Positions 51,574 through 60,109 are shown, counted from the stretch's first letter. The stretch is DNA of 64,000 bases from an uncultured beta proteobacterium (GCA_903845935.1 CAIMZI010000030.1:1-64000); one strand, 5' to 3'. Notes: generated from the letters alone by a model not told the origin. Numbers and translations are program-made.

Positions 51574-51755
51574 GGCTGTCAGTGGTCCCAGTCGCCGCGC
51601 TGCAACAGGGAGCCGGCAAACATACCAACGTGCACCGGCTGTTGCAAGGAGTAGTGCTTGGTCAAAAGTGTCAACAGGTTCAGAACGGCCACGGTGAGGC
51701 GCCCGCGTTGCGGAACTGTATCTGGGGCGATTAAAGCGGGCATTGCGATCCGATG

Positions 51756-51790
51756 AAACGATGAAACGATACAAACGATATAGTTTGTTT
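51756..51790. repeat. AAACGAT repeat cluster between phoD and the orphan membrane gene
   Basis: Three AAACGAT 7-mers at 51756, 51764 and 51773 in direct order, then TATAGTTTG in opposite sense. It resembles the AT-rich elements at 52661 and 62811. It overlaps the end of the membrane gene by two bases. Confidence 0.5.
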
Positions 51791-52625
51791 ATGAAAGCAG
51801 GATGACATCGCCATTCTTTTGGCGCTTGAGTGCGGGCGTATGGACAAAGGCAATGCTGAGCCACACGGCGATGCTGAAGTACAAAGACATCCAGAGCATT
51901 TCGCTCTTCCATACCTGCCACTGTTGCGACACCACCCAGCGGCCCGAGGTGTCGAGCAGGCCCTGGGTCAGACTCAGGTAATGGCGACCGCTGGCCTCGT
52001 CGGCGACCCAGCGCGACCAGTACATCGGCACATCGACTAAAAACATGAAGCCGACATAGGCGATGCCGGTCAGGCACATGGCGAGCAGCACGGGGCGCAG
52101 GCGCGGACTGCTCTGCAACCAAAGGGACAGCAGGCTGGCCACCAGCAACGCGGCCGCAACACCCCACAGCGACTCTTCAATCACATGTCCGATATTGGAG
52201 GTGGTCAGCACCGAATACCAGGAACAGGTCTCGGCCACGGCAATCAGCGGCAGCACGGCCAACGCCGCCCAACGCGCCGGCTGGCTGCGGGTGACGTGAG
52301 AAATTTCGCGCATCAAGAGCGCCCACTGGGTGACAAAGCACAGTTCGGCCACGGTGGCCACCGAACGGCCCACAATCACGCTGGACAGCCAGGAGTCAAA
52401 AAGACAGATGCGCTGTACATCAAACACCGGCAGGGCCGAGCGATAGGCACAGCCCAGCACATAGCCCGCAGAAAGAATCAGTTGCAGGCGGCGCGACGCA
52501 TACACATCCGCTGGAATGACACCCTGCTTTTGCCGCAGCACGCGCGCAGAGTAGCTCAGCGCCAGCACGTTGGCGGCGCTCACCACGCAGAGCAGAAACC
52601 ACCACACCAAGACTTCTGTAGACAT
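51789..52625 (-). CDS. Seven-helix membrane protein of unknown function
   Basis: A 278-aa protein with about seven predicted helices, e.g. VLVWWFLLCVVSAANVLALS, WAALAVLPLIAVAETCSWY, MCLTGIAYVGFMFLVDVPMYW and SLYFSIAVWLSIAFV. It has several Trp, Cys and Glu within helices and no recognised catalytic or transporter motif. An AT-rich palindrome-like element lies upstream. I do not know the family. It could be a sensor or enzyme on small hydrophobic molecules; nothing decides. Confidence 0.65.
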   Translation of the reverse strand: MSTEVLVWWFLLCVVSAANVLALSYSARVLRQKQGVIPADVYASRRLQLILSAGYVLGCAYRSALPVFDVQRICLFDSWLSSVIVGRSVATVAELCFVTQWALLMREISHVTRSQPARWAALAVLPLIAVAETCSWYSVLTTSNIGHVIEESLWGVAAALLVASLLSLWLQSSPRLRPVLLAMCLTGIAYVGFMFLVDVPMYWSRWVADEASGRHYLSLTQGLLDTSGRWVVSQQWQVWKSEMLWMSLYFSIAVWLSIAFVHTPALKRQKNGDVILLS

Positions 52626-52660
52626 AAACCCGCCTTCCGTACTATTGAATCAATCAGGCT

Positions 52661-52687
52661 AACAATATATACGATATATACCGTTTT
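52661..52687. promoter_or_regulatory. AT-rich operator-like element before the orphan membrane gene
   Basis: AACAATATATA at the left and TATATACCGTTTT at the right form an imperfect inverted repeat around a central CGA. Its reverse complement begins AAACGG(T)(A)TATAT, like the element at 62811. It is in promoter position (36 bp before the start at 52625). Confidence 0.5.
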
Positions 52688-52765
52688 GCAAGGGCCAAAA
52701 AGTACCGCGGTAAACAATGTCATGCAACTGAAATGCGCATGCCACAGACTCTGGGTCAATGCTTT

Positions 52766-52999
52766 ATGAATGGGCCCTGCATGTACAAATACGAGACCAA
52801 TGAAATTGCCGCTACCGGACTGCGTTACACCTCCAAGGAGGGCGGATCGCCCTTCCAGGGCATGGGCAGCAGCGGCGAGATCAGGAGCTGCATGAAGTGC
52901 GGAGAGCACAAGCCCAGAAGCAATGGCGCCATCCATAGATTTCTGAATGGCCAAATGTTTTTTTGCTTCGGCTGCAGACCCAAGAAGCTGCCGCAATAA
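52766..52999 (+). CDS. Small zinc-ribbon-like protein
   Basis: A 77-aa protein with two CxxC pairs, SCMKCGEH and CFGCRP, about 25 residues apart, i.e. a zinc ribbon. The N-terminus (YKYETNEIAATGLRYTSKEG) is polar. It may bind nucleic acid or act as a protein adaptor. The start may be 52766 or 52781; no strong SD decides. Family not recognised. It is convergent with the hydrolase gene. Confidence 0.5.
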   Translation: MNGPCMYKYETNEIAATGLRYTSKEGGSPFQGMGSSGEIRSCMKCGEHKPRSNGAIHRFLNGQMFFCFGCRPKKLPQ

Positions 53000-53003
53000 G
53001 CTG

Positions 53004-53864
53004 CTACAGGGCGATACCGGGGAGGTTGGGGAGCTTCGGCATCGATGCCGGGGCGTTGAGAAAAGCGGCCAGTGCGCCCTGGGTTTCAGGGTGGCGTGGC
53101 AAGGTCTTGTGGTTGGTTCTCGGCACCACGCAAACCGGCACCGTCTGACGCAGTCGTGCGGCAAGGGCCAGGCTGCTGTGGTGCGCGATGCGTGTGTCGC
53201 TTGCGGCCAGAAACACAGCGGTGCTCGCCTGGACGGTTGCGGCGTCGCGGCTGCAGTCAAATTTTTGCCGCAATGCCCAGCGCATGGAGTGCAGCACCGG
53301 GCGCTTGCGCACCAGTTGCTCCAGGCTTTCAAAGGGTGACAGCAGCACCAGGCGGCTGAGCTCGCGCCGTGCCGCGACGGACAAGGCCATGGCAGTGCCA
53401 AGGCTGCGCCCCATCACCACCAACTCGACACAGCGACTGCCCTCCAGGCGCCAGACTTCATCAAAAATTTTCAGTGCATCTGCCTTGGCGGTGGTCTCCG
53501 ACGAGCGCCCGCCCGATTGGCCAAAGCCGCGGTAATTGAAGGCATAGATTGTCCACGGACCCAGGTAGCTGGACATGCCGCTTGCCCAGCCGACATGCTC
53601 GTTGCGTCCGCCGAAATAAATCAGCACTCGGTTGGTTTGGGCCTGCGTCGGCCTGGCCACCCAGCCTTCCAGCTCTACCTTGGCGGTCACCGCCAGTCGC
53701 AGGGCTTGCACCATTTGCTGCGCTGCCACCGGCCCACTCAGCAGCGGCCGCAGCTTGCTGGCCTTGCCGAAAATCAACCGCCCCTGAGCCGCCCAAAACA
53801 GGCTGGTGCCGGCGGCGTAGCCGGATGCGGCCGTCAGGGCCAGGGTGCTCAGGCTGAGCGACAT
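53004..53864 (-). CDS. Alpha/beta hydrolase with N-terminal membrane anchor
   Basis: A 286-aa protein with an N-terminal hydrophobic segment (LSTLALTAASGYAAGTSLFW), then a serine hydrolase fold: oxyanion FGGRNEHVGW, FNYRGFGQSGG, nucleophile VVMGRSLGTAMAL (GxSxG), acid in FLAASDTRI and His in RTNHKTLPRH. It resembles YfhR/BEM46-type hydrolases. Substrate unknown. The start at 53864 gives the anchor at the N-terminus; the longer frame adds 32 uncharacteristic residues. Confidence 0.75.
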   Translation of the reverse strand: MSLSLSTLALTAASGYAAGTSLFWAAQGRLIFGKASKLRPLLSGPVAAQQMVQALRLAVTAKVELEGWVARPTQAQTNRVLIYFGGRNEHVGWASGMSSYLGPWTIYAFNYRGFGQSGGRSSETTAKADALKIFDEVWRLEGSRCVELVVMGRSLGTAMALSVAARRELSRLVLLSPFESLEQLVRKRPVLHSMRWALRQKFDCSRDAATVQASTAVFLAASDTRIAHHSSLALAARLRQTVPVCVVPRTNHKTLPRHPETQGALAAFLNAPASMPKLPNLPGIAL

Positions 53865-53971
53865 GGTGCTGGCAATCGTCCCTGGAATGCACGATGTGTG
53901 AATGGATGTGTTTTCAGCGCTGACGTACAAGCGGACAATGTGAGCGTAGTTGGAATACAAAGAGGAATGCT

Positions 53972-54181
53972 ATGACACGTAATACCGATAGGTTGGAAAT
54001 TTTGGCCCGTGACCTGGCCAGCCGCTACGGTGACGATGACCGCGTGGTGTGTGAATTCAGACTCGCTGCCGCCGCCAAAACGGCTACTGCCGCCGCCGGT
54101 CAGCAGGTCTGGCGGGAGTCGAAAAAACACGGCTTCAAGCACGCGCGCCTGGCCAAACTGGGCATTGCCAACCCGGCCTAG
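53972..54181 (+). CDS. Small basic hypothetical protein
   Basis: A 69-aa soluble protein, MTRNTDRLEI at the start, GHxx-free, with Ala-rich middle and a basic end (WRESKKHGFKHARLAKLG). AGAGGA lies at good distance before the ATG. It diverges from the hydrolase and converges with the TRAP permease. Family not recognised. Confidence 0.5.
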   Translation: MTRNTDRLEILARDLASRYGDDDRVVCEFRLAAAAKTATAAAGQQVWRESKKHGFKHARLAKLGIANPA

Positions 54182-54238
54182 GCAGCGGTTTGCTACCCCC
54201 GCACTGCGCCGGTGTGACACCTCGAAATGGTGCGTGGC

Positions 54239-56086
54239 TCATGGCTGTGGCGCAGCAAGAAGCAGTCCCGGCAGCCAGGTCGCAGTGGTCGGCAGCAAGG
54301 CAATCACCAGGCTGCCTATAAAGATCGCCAGCAACGCTGGCAGAACGGCAACTGCCACGTAGCGCACCGGCTTGTCGAACATGGCCGAGGCGAAGTAGAT
54401 GTTCATGCCCGCTGGCGGGCACAAAAAGCCCAGCTCCATATTGGCCAAAAAGATGATGCCGAAGTGCACCGGGTCTATGCCGTAGCTCAGTGCCACCGGC
54501 AGCAGCAAGGGCACCAGCACCACCAGTGCGGCAAAGATTTCCATCAGCGCACCGGCCACAAACAAGAACACATTGAGCAGCAGCAGAAACACCCATTTGT
54601 TGGGTATCACGCCCTGCACCCAGGTGATGGCTGCATCCGGAATGCCGGCGTCAATCAGGTAGTTGGTCAGGCCCAGCGCCATGCCCAGAATCAGCATTAC
54701 GCCGCCAATGATTTGCGTGCAGTCTGAGAGGGCCTGTGCCAGTTTGCGCCAGCCCAGTTCGCGGTGCGCCAATACCTGCGTCAGGATGGCGTAGGCGGCG
54801 GCAATGGCCGCGCTCTCGGTCGGTGTAGCCAGGCCGCTGACCAGCGCGCCTATGGCCACCACCGGTGCCAGAACTTCCCATTTGGCTGCCCATAGCGCGG
54901 CTGCCACGCCGGGGTGTGCGGGCGAGTCTGCCGACCTCGCAGGAACCACGGTGACCGGGCCCTGGCGCTTCAGGTAACCGCCAAACACCAGCAGCGATGT
55001 GACCATGATGCAGGCCGGCACCAGTCCGGCCAGAAACATGGTGTTGATCGGCACGCGGGCAATGATGGCGTACATGATCAGCGGCACCGAGGGCGCCAGC
55101 AGCACGCCCAGAGCGCTGGCGCTTGTCACCAGGCTAATGCCGCGCTGCTCCGGGAAACCGGCATTGCGCAGCAGTGGCAGCAGCAGGCCGCCCAGGGCCA
55201 GAATGGTGACGCCACTGCCGCCGGTAAAAGCGGTGAAGGCCGAACAGAGCACCGCGCTGGCGACTACAGTGCCGGTGGCGCCGCCGCCAAACAGGGCGAC
55301 AAACACGGCGCCCAGGCGCTGGGCCGCACCGGTGCGTGCAAACACCAGTCCGGCCAGGGTAAACAAGGGCAGGGCCGGCAGCGAGGGGTTGACGGTGATC
55401 TGGTAATGCGACAGCGGGATAGAGGCCAGCGGCAGCGCGTCCTGCCAGAACAAGGCCAGGGCCAGGGCGCCCAGCACGGAGAAAATGGGGGCGCCGCACA
55501 GCAATGCGGCGAGCAGCGCAATCACGGCCGGCCATAGGGAAAGTGCCGTGCCATCCAACTGCCGACCCAGCGTAACACCAGCTAGCACCGGCAAAAAGGT
55601 CCATACCCAGGATTGCCAACCACGGGCAAGGCCTTGACCTCCGAGATGCCACGCCAGCAGGGCAAAGCCCAGCGGCATGCTGGCCTGCAGCCACCACACC
55701 GGTATGCCGTAGGCCAGGACGTGGCCGACCGCGCGCTCGCTGTCTACCAGGCTCCAACTGGCCGTGCACAGCAGACCGCAAACCATGGATGCAAACAGGC
55801 GACCATAGCGCTGGCTGGCTGCGGCCAGTCGCGGATGACTGGCCGACACAAAGCCCTTGCCAAAGCTGCTAAGGTGGCCCTTGCGCAATGCCACCACCGA
55901 ACCGAACATGGCCATCACCAGGCCCAGATGCTGCACGATGACCGGGGCGTTTTGCACGCCGCTACCTGCCAACGGGCGCAGCAGGATTTCTATCAAGGGG
56001 ATCAGCGCCATCAGCACCAGCGCCACAGATGCAAGTAGCTCTTCCACGCCAGTCCATCCCTTGGCTGGAGTCGATGCGGCGCTCAT
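54239..56086 (-). CDS. TRAP transporter, fused small and large permease (DctQ-DctM)
   Basis: A 615-aa inner-membrane protein. The first 170 aa (helices VALVLMALIPLIEILLRPL and others) match the DctQ small subunit. The remainder is DctM with repeated helices and family stretches such as FTGGSGVTILALGGLLLPLL, GLATPTESAAIAAAYAIL and MELGFLCPPAGMNIYFAS. It forms the Na+-driven channel of the TRAP system whose binding protein is encoded 5' of it with a 4-bp overlap. Fused QM subunits are common in Tat-type TRAP systems with a T component. Substrate unknown. Confidence 0.9.
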   Translation of the reverse strand: MSAASTPAKGWTGVEELLASVALVLMALIPLIEILLRPLAGSGVQNAPVIVQHLGLVMAMFGSVVALRKGHLSSFGKGFVSASHPRLAAASQRYGRLFASMVCGLLCTASWSLVDSERAVGHVLAYGIPVWWLQASMPLGFALLAWHLGGQGLARGWQSWVWTFLPVLAGVTLGRQLDGTALSLWPAVIALLAALLCGAPIFSVLGALALALFWQDALPLASIPLSHYQITVNPSLPALPLFTLAGLVFARTGAAQRLGAVFVALFGGGATGTVVASAVLCSAFTAFTGGSGVTILALGGLLLPLLRNAGFPEQRGISLVTSASALGVLLAPSVPLIMYAIIARVPINTMFLAGLVPACIMVTSLLVFGGYLKRQGPVTVVPARSADSPAHPGVAAALWAAKWEVLAPVVAIGALVSGLATPTESAAIAAAYAILTQVLAHRELGWRKLAQALSDCTQIIGGVMLILGMALGLTNYLIDAGIPDAAITWVQGVIPNKWVFLLLLNVFLFVAGALMEIFAALVVLVPLLLPVALSYGIDPVHFGIIFLANMELGFLCPPAGMNIYFASAMFDKPVRYVAVAVLPALLAIFIGSLVIALLPTTATWLPGLLLAAPQP

Positions 56087-57102
56087 TTGGTCGGCAAAGC
56101 GCGGTAGGCCTTCACCTGCTTGAATACCTCGTCAAAGGTATCGGCCGGCACCATGGTGCCGCGTATGCGCGGATACAGCGACTCGGCCAGTGCGTTCCAT
56201 TCCTGCATCTCAGCGGCATTGGGTTTGTGCACGATCAGTCCGCGCTTTTTCATGGCGTCCACTGCCTCGTCCACTTCGCGGCGCGCCTGCAGTCGCATGT
56301 TCAGCCCGGCCTTTTCACCGGCTGTGCGCAGCGCCTGTTGCGCCACCGGCGTCATCGCGTCCCAGGCCTTGGTGGTCACCACCAGGGCGCCGACAATCGG
56401 TGCCCAGTTGATTTCCAGCATGTGCGGCGCCGTGCTGTAGACTTGGCTGGCCAGCGCGAAGTAGGGAGTGGAGGGCACCACATTGATCATGCCGGTCTGA
56501 ATCGAGGGCAGGATGTCGGCGGTCTCCAGCGGCACCGGGGTGTAGCCCAGGCTCTTCATGATGGCCTGCTGCTCCAGCTCCGAACCCCAGGCAAAAAACT
56601 TCATGCGCTTGTAATCATCGGGGCGCACGGCGGCGTCCTTGGAGAAGAAGCGCACCCAACCGGCGTCGCCCCAACCCAGCACCACAAAGCCCTTGTCGAG
56701 AAATTTCTTTTCCATGGCCGGGCGCATTTTCTCGCGCACATAGTCCAGCTCTTCCCAGCTGCGAAACAGCAGGGGCAGGTTTTGCAGGGCGGAAATAGAA
56801 GGTTCAATTTCGCGCAGGCCCACCACCGACAGCAGGGCGCCTTGCAACTGGCCTATGCGCATGCGGCGCGCCATTTCGGCCTCGCCACCCTGACTGCCAT
56901 CGGGATAGACGACATATTTTGATGCGCCGCCTTGGGCCGCACGCCAGGCCTCGCCGAGCTCTAGCAGTTGCCGGTGGTAGAGCGAATTCTTGGGCGCCAG
57001 CGTTCCCATGCGCAGCTGCAGATCGGCCGCTTTGACCGGGGATGAGAGGGTGGCGCCCAATAGGCTTAGCAGGATCAGCAGGGCGGTGAACAGTTTGTGC
57101 AT
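56083..57102 (-). CDS. TRAP transporter substrate-binding protein (DctP family)
   Basis: A 339-aa periplasmic protein with signal (LFTALLILLSLLGATLSSPVKA), then LRMGTLAPKNSLYHRQLLEL, YVVYPDGSQGGEAEMARRMR (Arg typical of TRAP ligand site), and LGYTPVPLETADILPSIQTG. The otherwise conserved second Arg region for carboxylates is not obvious by eye. It stands between tatT and the permease, and starts at 57102, inside a short overlap zone after the tatT stop. Related TatP proteins partner the TatT lipoprotein. Confidence 0.85.
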   Translation of the reverse strand: MHKLFTALLILLSLLGATLSSPVKAADLQLRMGTLAPKNSLYHRQLLELGEAWRAAQGGASKYVVYPDGSQGGEAEMARRMRIGQLQGALLSVVGLREIEPSISALQNLPLLFRSWEELDYVREKMRPAMEKKFLDKGFVVLGWGDAGWVRFFSKDAAVRPDDYKRMKFFAWGSELEQQAIMKSLGYTPVPLETADILPSIQTGMINVVPSTPYFALASQVYSTAPHMLEINWAPIVGALVVTTKAWDAMTPVAQQALRTAGEKAGLNMRLQARREVDEAVDAMKKRGLIVHKPNAAEMQEWNALAESLYPRIRGTMVPADTFDEVFKQVKAYRALPTK

Positions 57103-57130
57103 GGAGTGTGGATCTGGCGGCTGTGGGTTC

Positions 57131-58033
57131 TTAAAACAAATCGTCGGCATGGGCCTGCAGCCAGAGCGCACGTTCGCGCATCACGCTGTTCTGCAGGCCG
57201 GGGTGGGCTGCGGCAACGGCCAAAGCCTGCTGCATCAGTGCATCAAAGGCGGCGCGGTCGCCTGCGGGCTGTGCCACGCCCTCGGCCTTGGCGACCAGCG
57301 GTCCGGCGCTGCCGGCACTCAGCGCAATCGACTGGTCAAAATAGCGCAGGGCTTGGGCCTGTGATCCCCCTGGGCGGGCCAATTCGAAGCTAGCCATTAA
57401 GCCTGCCAGCGCTCCCTGGCCGTAGTCGGGCTGCTGTGCATAGGCCAGGCTGGCAAGTCGTATGGCCAGGGGCAGGTCGGCCACGGTGTCGGGTTGGTCC
57501 TTGGACATGGAGATCAGTCCACCCCAGCTGGCTGCGCCCCAGTAGGCCAAGCCGATTTCGGTGGGCTTGAGCCTGGGCCACTGGCTGGCATTCGGGTCCT
57601 GTAGCGCCAGACCAAAGCCCGGCTGGCTGCGCTCAAGGGCCTCCATGGCGTGGCGGTGCGCCCTGGCGTACAGGCGCGCCGCACGCAGGCGCAGGGCTTG
57701 CGCCGCCCTGCTGTCGGTGCCATCCAGGCGCTCTGCCTCAAAGGCGACAAAGGCGTAGGCGTATTGGGTAAAGCCGGTGGCCACCGACTCGGACAGGGGC
57801 AGGTTGTCAGGCACCTCGCGCAGCAGGGCCTCCGAGAGTTTTAAATAAAAGGCGCTGGCCTCGCGTGCCAGCACCAGGTCGTCTTCGGGCGCCTGGCCCT
57901 GGGCCGCGAGTTCGCCGGCCATGCCCTGGACCAGCAGGTGGCGCGCCGAGCAGGCGCTCAAGGCCAGCAACAGCAGGGCCGTGGCCAGCGCGCGTATGCA
58001 GAGGGTGGGAATAATGCGGTGTCGTGCGGCCAT
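57131..58033 (-). CDS. TRAP transporter T-component lipoprotein (TatT-like)
   Basis: A 300-aa lipoprotein (lipobox LLALSACS) made of helix pairs of TPR type (AYAFVAFEAERLDGTDSR, ARLYARAHRHAMEALERS, ALRYFDQSIAL). This is the plan of TatT (Treponema Tp0956), a trimeric TPR lipoprotein that binds TRAP binding proteins and has been proposed to help hydrophobic ligands. It is the first gene of the tatT-dctP-dctQM operon, which carries a clear Pho box. The name is by family resemblance; ligand not readable. Confidence 0.72.
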   Translation of the reverse strand: MAARHRIIPTLCIRALATALLLLALSACSARHLLVQGMAGELAAQGQAPEDDLVLAREASAFYLKLSEALLREVPDNLPLSESVATGFTQYAYAFVAFEAERLDGTDSRAAQALRLRAARLYARAHRHAMEALERSQPGFGLALQDPNASQWPRLKPTEIGLAYWGAASWGGLISMSKDQPDTVADLPLAIRLASLAYAQQPDYGQGALAGLMASFELARPGGSQAQALRYFDQSIALSAGSAGPLVAKAEGVAQPAGDRAAFDALMQQALAVAAAHPGLQNSVMRERALWLQAHADDLF

Positions 58034-58120
58034 GTGGAATATACAAAAGAGTGCTGAACAGGGCCGGGGTGGGGCGCTGAACGCGGCGGCTGCCTAAAGA
58101 ATCGAATCTAGCTTCGCCGT

Positions 58121-58138
58121 GTGAAACTTCGGTGACAG
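58121..58138 (-). promoter_or_regulatory. Pho box upstream of the TatT-TRAP operon
   Basis: Minus strand CTGTCAC-CGAA-GTTTCAC, first half perfect, period 11. It ends 88 bp before the tatT ATG. It abuts the plus-strand box of olsB (one base apart). Confidence 0.75.
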
Positions 58139-58139
58139 T

Positions 58140-58157
58140 CTGTCATCAATTCTTCAT
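58140..58157 (+). promoter_or_regulatory. Pho box upstream of olsB-plcP
   Basis: CTGTCAT-CAAT-TCTTCAT, first half perfect, period 11. The expected transcription start (about 24 bp on) falls near 58180, which rules out translation from ATG 58167 and favours ATG 58203. Confidence 0.8.
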
Positions 58158-58202
58158 GGTGTTGCCATGAACAGGTCACGCCGGGTTTTCAAAATTGCGA
58201 CT

Positions 58203-59018
58203 ATGAACACCATGCAAGAACCCCATATTCATCTGCGCGACAGCGTTGTCGCGCAAACCGCTGTAGCCCAGCGGATCGAAATCACCAAGCCGCAGGGCAT
58301 AGAAGTCTCCTGGGCCAAGCACCAGGACGAGGTGCGCGCGGCGCAGAAGCTGCGCTTCGACGTATTTGCCGGCGAGATGGGCGCACGCCTGAATACTTCC
58401 GTTGCAGGCCACGATGTGGACCTGTTTGACAACTACTGCGAACATTTATTGGTGCGCGACCAGGCCACGCAACAGGTGATTGGCACCTACCGCGTGCTGA
58501 CCCCGGCCCAGGCCAAGCGCGTGGGCAGCACCTACAGCGATACCGAGTTTGACCTGACCCGCCTTCGCATGTTGCGCGAACGCATGGTAGAGCTGGGCCG
58601 CAGCTGCGTGCACCCGGAGCACCGCCACGGCGGCGTCATCATGGCGCTGTGGGGCGCACTGGCCGAGTTCATGACGCGCAACCAACTCGACACCATGATC
58701 GGTTGCGCCAGCATCCCGATGTTGCACAACGGCGTGGTCAGCGGCGATGTGGCGGCCAGCATTTGGCGCCAGTTGCAGGCCACGCATCTGGCACCGATTG
58801 AATACCATGTGCGCCCGCGCCTGCCGTTGCCGGTGGAGCGCCTGGACAGCAGCTTGGCTGTTGAAGCACCTGCACTGATCAAGGGCTATTTGCGCCTGGG
58901 CGCCAAGGTGCTGGGCGCGCCCGCCTGGGACCCGGACTTCAATACCGCCGATCTGCCCATGCTGATGCGCATTGCCGATCTGCCTTCGCGTTACCGCAAA
59001 CACTTTCTGGGGGCATAA
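58203..59018 (+). CDS. olsB: OlsB-like ornithine N-acyltransferase
   Basis: A 271-aa GNAT-fold acyltransferase (Acetyltransf_5 / hemolysin-like). Seen: VRAAQKLRFDVFAGEMGARL, VDLFDNYCEHLLVRD, IGTYRVLTPAQAKRVGSTYS, ELGRSCVHPEHRHGGVIMAL and a C-terminal YLRLGAKVLGAPAWDPDFNT. OlsB joins a 3-hydroxyacyl chain from ACP to ornithine, the first step to phosphorus-free ornithine lipids. Full length for the family. OlsA, for the second acylation, is not in the window. The gene is Pho-boxed and is followed with no gap by plcP. Confidence 0.82.
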   Translation: MNTMQEPHIHLRDSVVAQTAVAQRIEITKPQGIEVSWAKHQDEVRAAQKLRFDVFAGEMGARLNTSVAGHDVDLFDNYCEHLLVRDQATQQVIGTYRVLTPAQAKRVGSTYSDTEFDLTRLRMLRERMVELGRSCVHPEHRHGGVIMALWGALAEFMTRNQLDTMIGCASIPMLHNGVVSGDVAASIWRQLQATHLAPIEYHVRPRLPLPVERLDSSLAVEAPALIKGYLRLGAKVLGAPAWDPDFNTADLPMLMRIADLPSRYRKHFLGA

Positions 59019-59915
59019 ATGCGAGTTGATCCCGGTGTCCTGGTGGGTGGCTTGCTGGGTGCTGCCGGGGACGGCGGCACCGAGGCGGACGAAGATTCTC
59101 CCAAGCACCGCTACCGCGCGGTGTTTATCTCCGATATTCACCTGGGAACGGTGGGCTGTCAGGCCGATGCCCTGTTGGATTTCCTGAAACACCACTCCAG
59201 CGACTACCTGTATTTGGTCGGCGATATCGTGGACGGCTGGCAATTGCGGCGCCGCTGGTTCTGGCCTCAGGCCCACAACGACGTAGTGCAAAAACTATTG
59301 CGCCGGGCCCGCAAGGGCTGCCATGTGGTGTTTGTGCCTGGCAACCATGACGAGTTTGCGCGTGGCTTTGTCGGTCACAAATTTGGCGATATCACCGTGC
59401 TGCGCGACACCGTGCACACCACGGCCCTGGGTGTGTCGCTGTGGATTACCCATGGCGATTATTTCGACGGCGTCATCCAGTGCGCCAAGTGGTTGGCTTA
59501 CCTGGGCGACAACGCCTATGAATTCACGCTCAAGCTCAACCGCAGCCTGAACAGTATGCGTGCCCGCATGGGCCTGCCCTATTGGTCACTGTCGCAATAC
59601 CTCAAGGGCAAAGTGAAGTCGGCGCTCAACTATGTGACCGACTTTGAGGTGGCCGTGGCGCGTGAGGCCAAACACCGTGGCCATGCCGGTGTGGTCTGTG
59701 GCCATATCCACCGCGCCGAGATGCGCGACATCAATGGCGTTCTTTACTGCAACGATGGCGACTGGGTGGAAAGCCGCAGTGCCCTGGTGGAGCACATGGA
59801 CGGCCGTCTTGAAATCATTTTCTGGGATGAACTGCTGGCCAAGGATGCCGCCGAAGCGGCCGAAGCCGCAGCGAGTCGCCAGGCGGTGCCGCTGCTCGAA
59901 TTGCAGCGCGGCTAA
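59019..59915 (+). CDS. plcP: PlcP-like metallophosphoesterase (phospholipase C for lipid remodelling)
   Basis: A 298-aa calcineurin-type enzyme: FISDIHLGTVGCQAD, YLYLVGDIVDGWQLRRRWFW, VPGNHDEFARGF, THGDYFDGVIQ and CGHIHRAEMRDI. It is often annotated LpxH-like, but the GCQAD/WQLRRRWFWPQ/HNDVVQK series and YWSLSQYLKGKVK fit PlcP, which removes phosphocholine or similar head groups from phospholipids under phosphate limitation. Its ATG overlaps nothing and starts on the base after the olsB stop. In other bacteria plcP is joined to agt; here agt lies 53 kb away under its own Pho box. Confidence 0.83.
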   Translation: MRVDPGVLVGGLLGAAGDGGTEADEDSPKHRYRAVFISDIHLGTVGCQADALLDFLKHHSSDYLYLVGDIVDGWQLRRRWFWPQAHNDVVQKLLRRARKGCHVVFVPGNHDEFARGFVGHKFGDITVLRDTVHTTALGVSLWITHGDYFDGVIQCAKWLAYLGDNAYEFTLKLNRSLNSMRARMGLPYWSLSQYLKGKVKSALNYVTDFEVAVAREAKHRGHAGVVCGHIHRAEMRDINGVLYCNDGDWVESRSALVEHMDGRLEIIFWDELLAKDAAEAAEAAASRQAVPLLELQRG

Positions 59916-59925
59916 ATCCCATCTT

Positions 59926-60048
59926 TCAGGAGTAGTCGGCTAGTGCCGGCTCCAGGCCGTCCGAGGTTTCGGGCAGGCACAGGCACGCCCAACTGTCATC
60001 AAACAGGGCATCCAGGAATTTTTGCAGACTCAGGAATTTCCAGAACAT
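59926..60048 (-). CDS. Small ORF, 40 aa
   Basis: MFWKFLSLQK at the start and LADYS at the end, with SD-like AAGGTGA at good spacing before the ATG. Amphipathic N-terminal half, acidic C-terminal half with two Cys. A weak Pho-like box (60110-60127) is upstream. It may be a short regulatory peptide; no family recognised. Confidence 0.35.
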   Translation of the reverse strand: MFWKFLSLQKFLDALFDDSWACLCLPETSDGLEPALADYS

Positions 60049-60109
60049 GGTCGTCACCTTATAGAGTGGTTCAGAAGTTTCAAAGATATTCGAAACCGGT
60101 TACATCTGC

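Noticed and set aside
51550..52167. A 205-aa minus-strand frame across the phoD upstream region.
   Set aside because: Its 3' half lies inside a promoter region with repeats, and its 5' half is a shadow of the seven-helix membrane gene.
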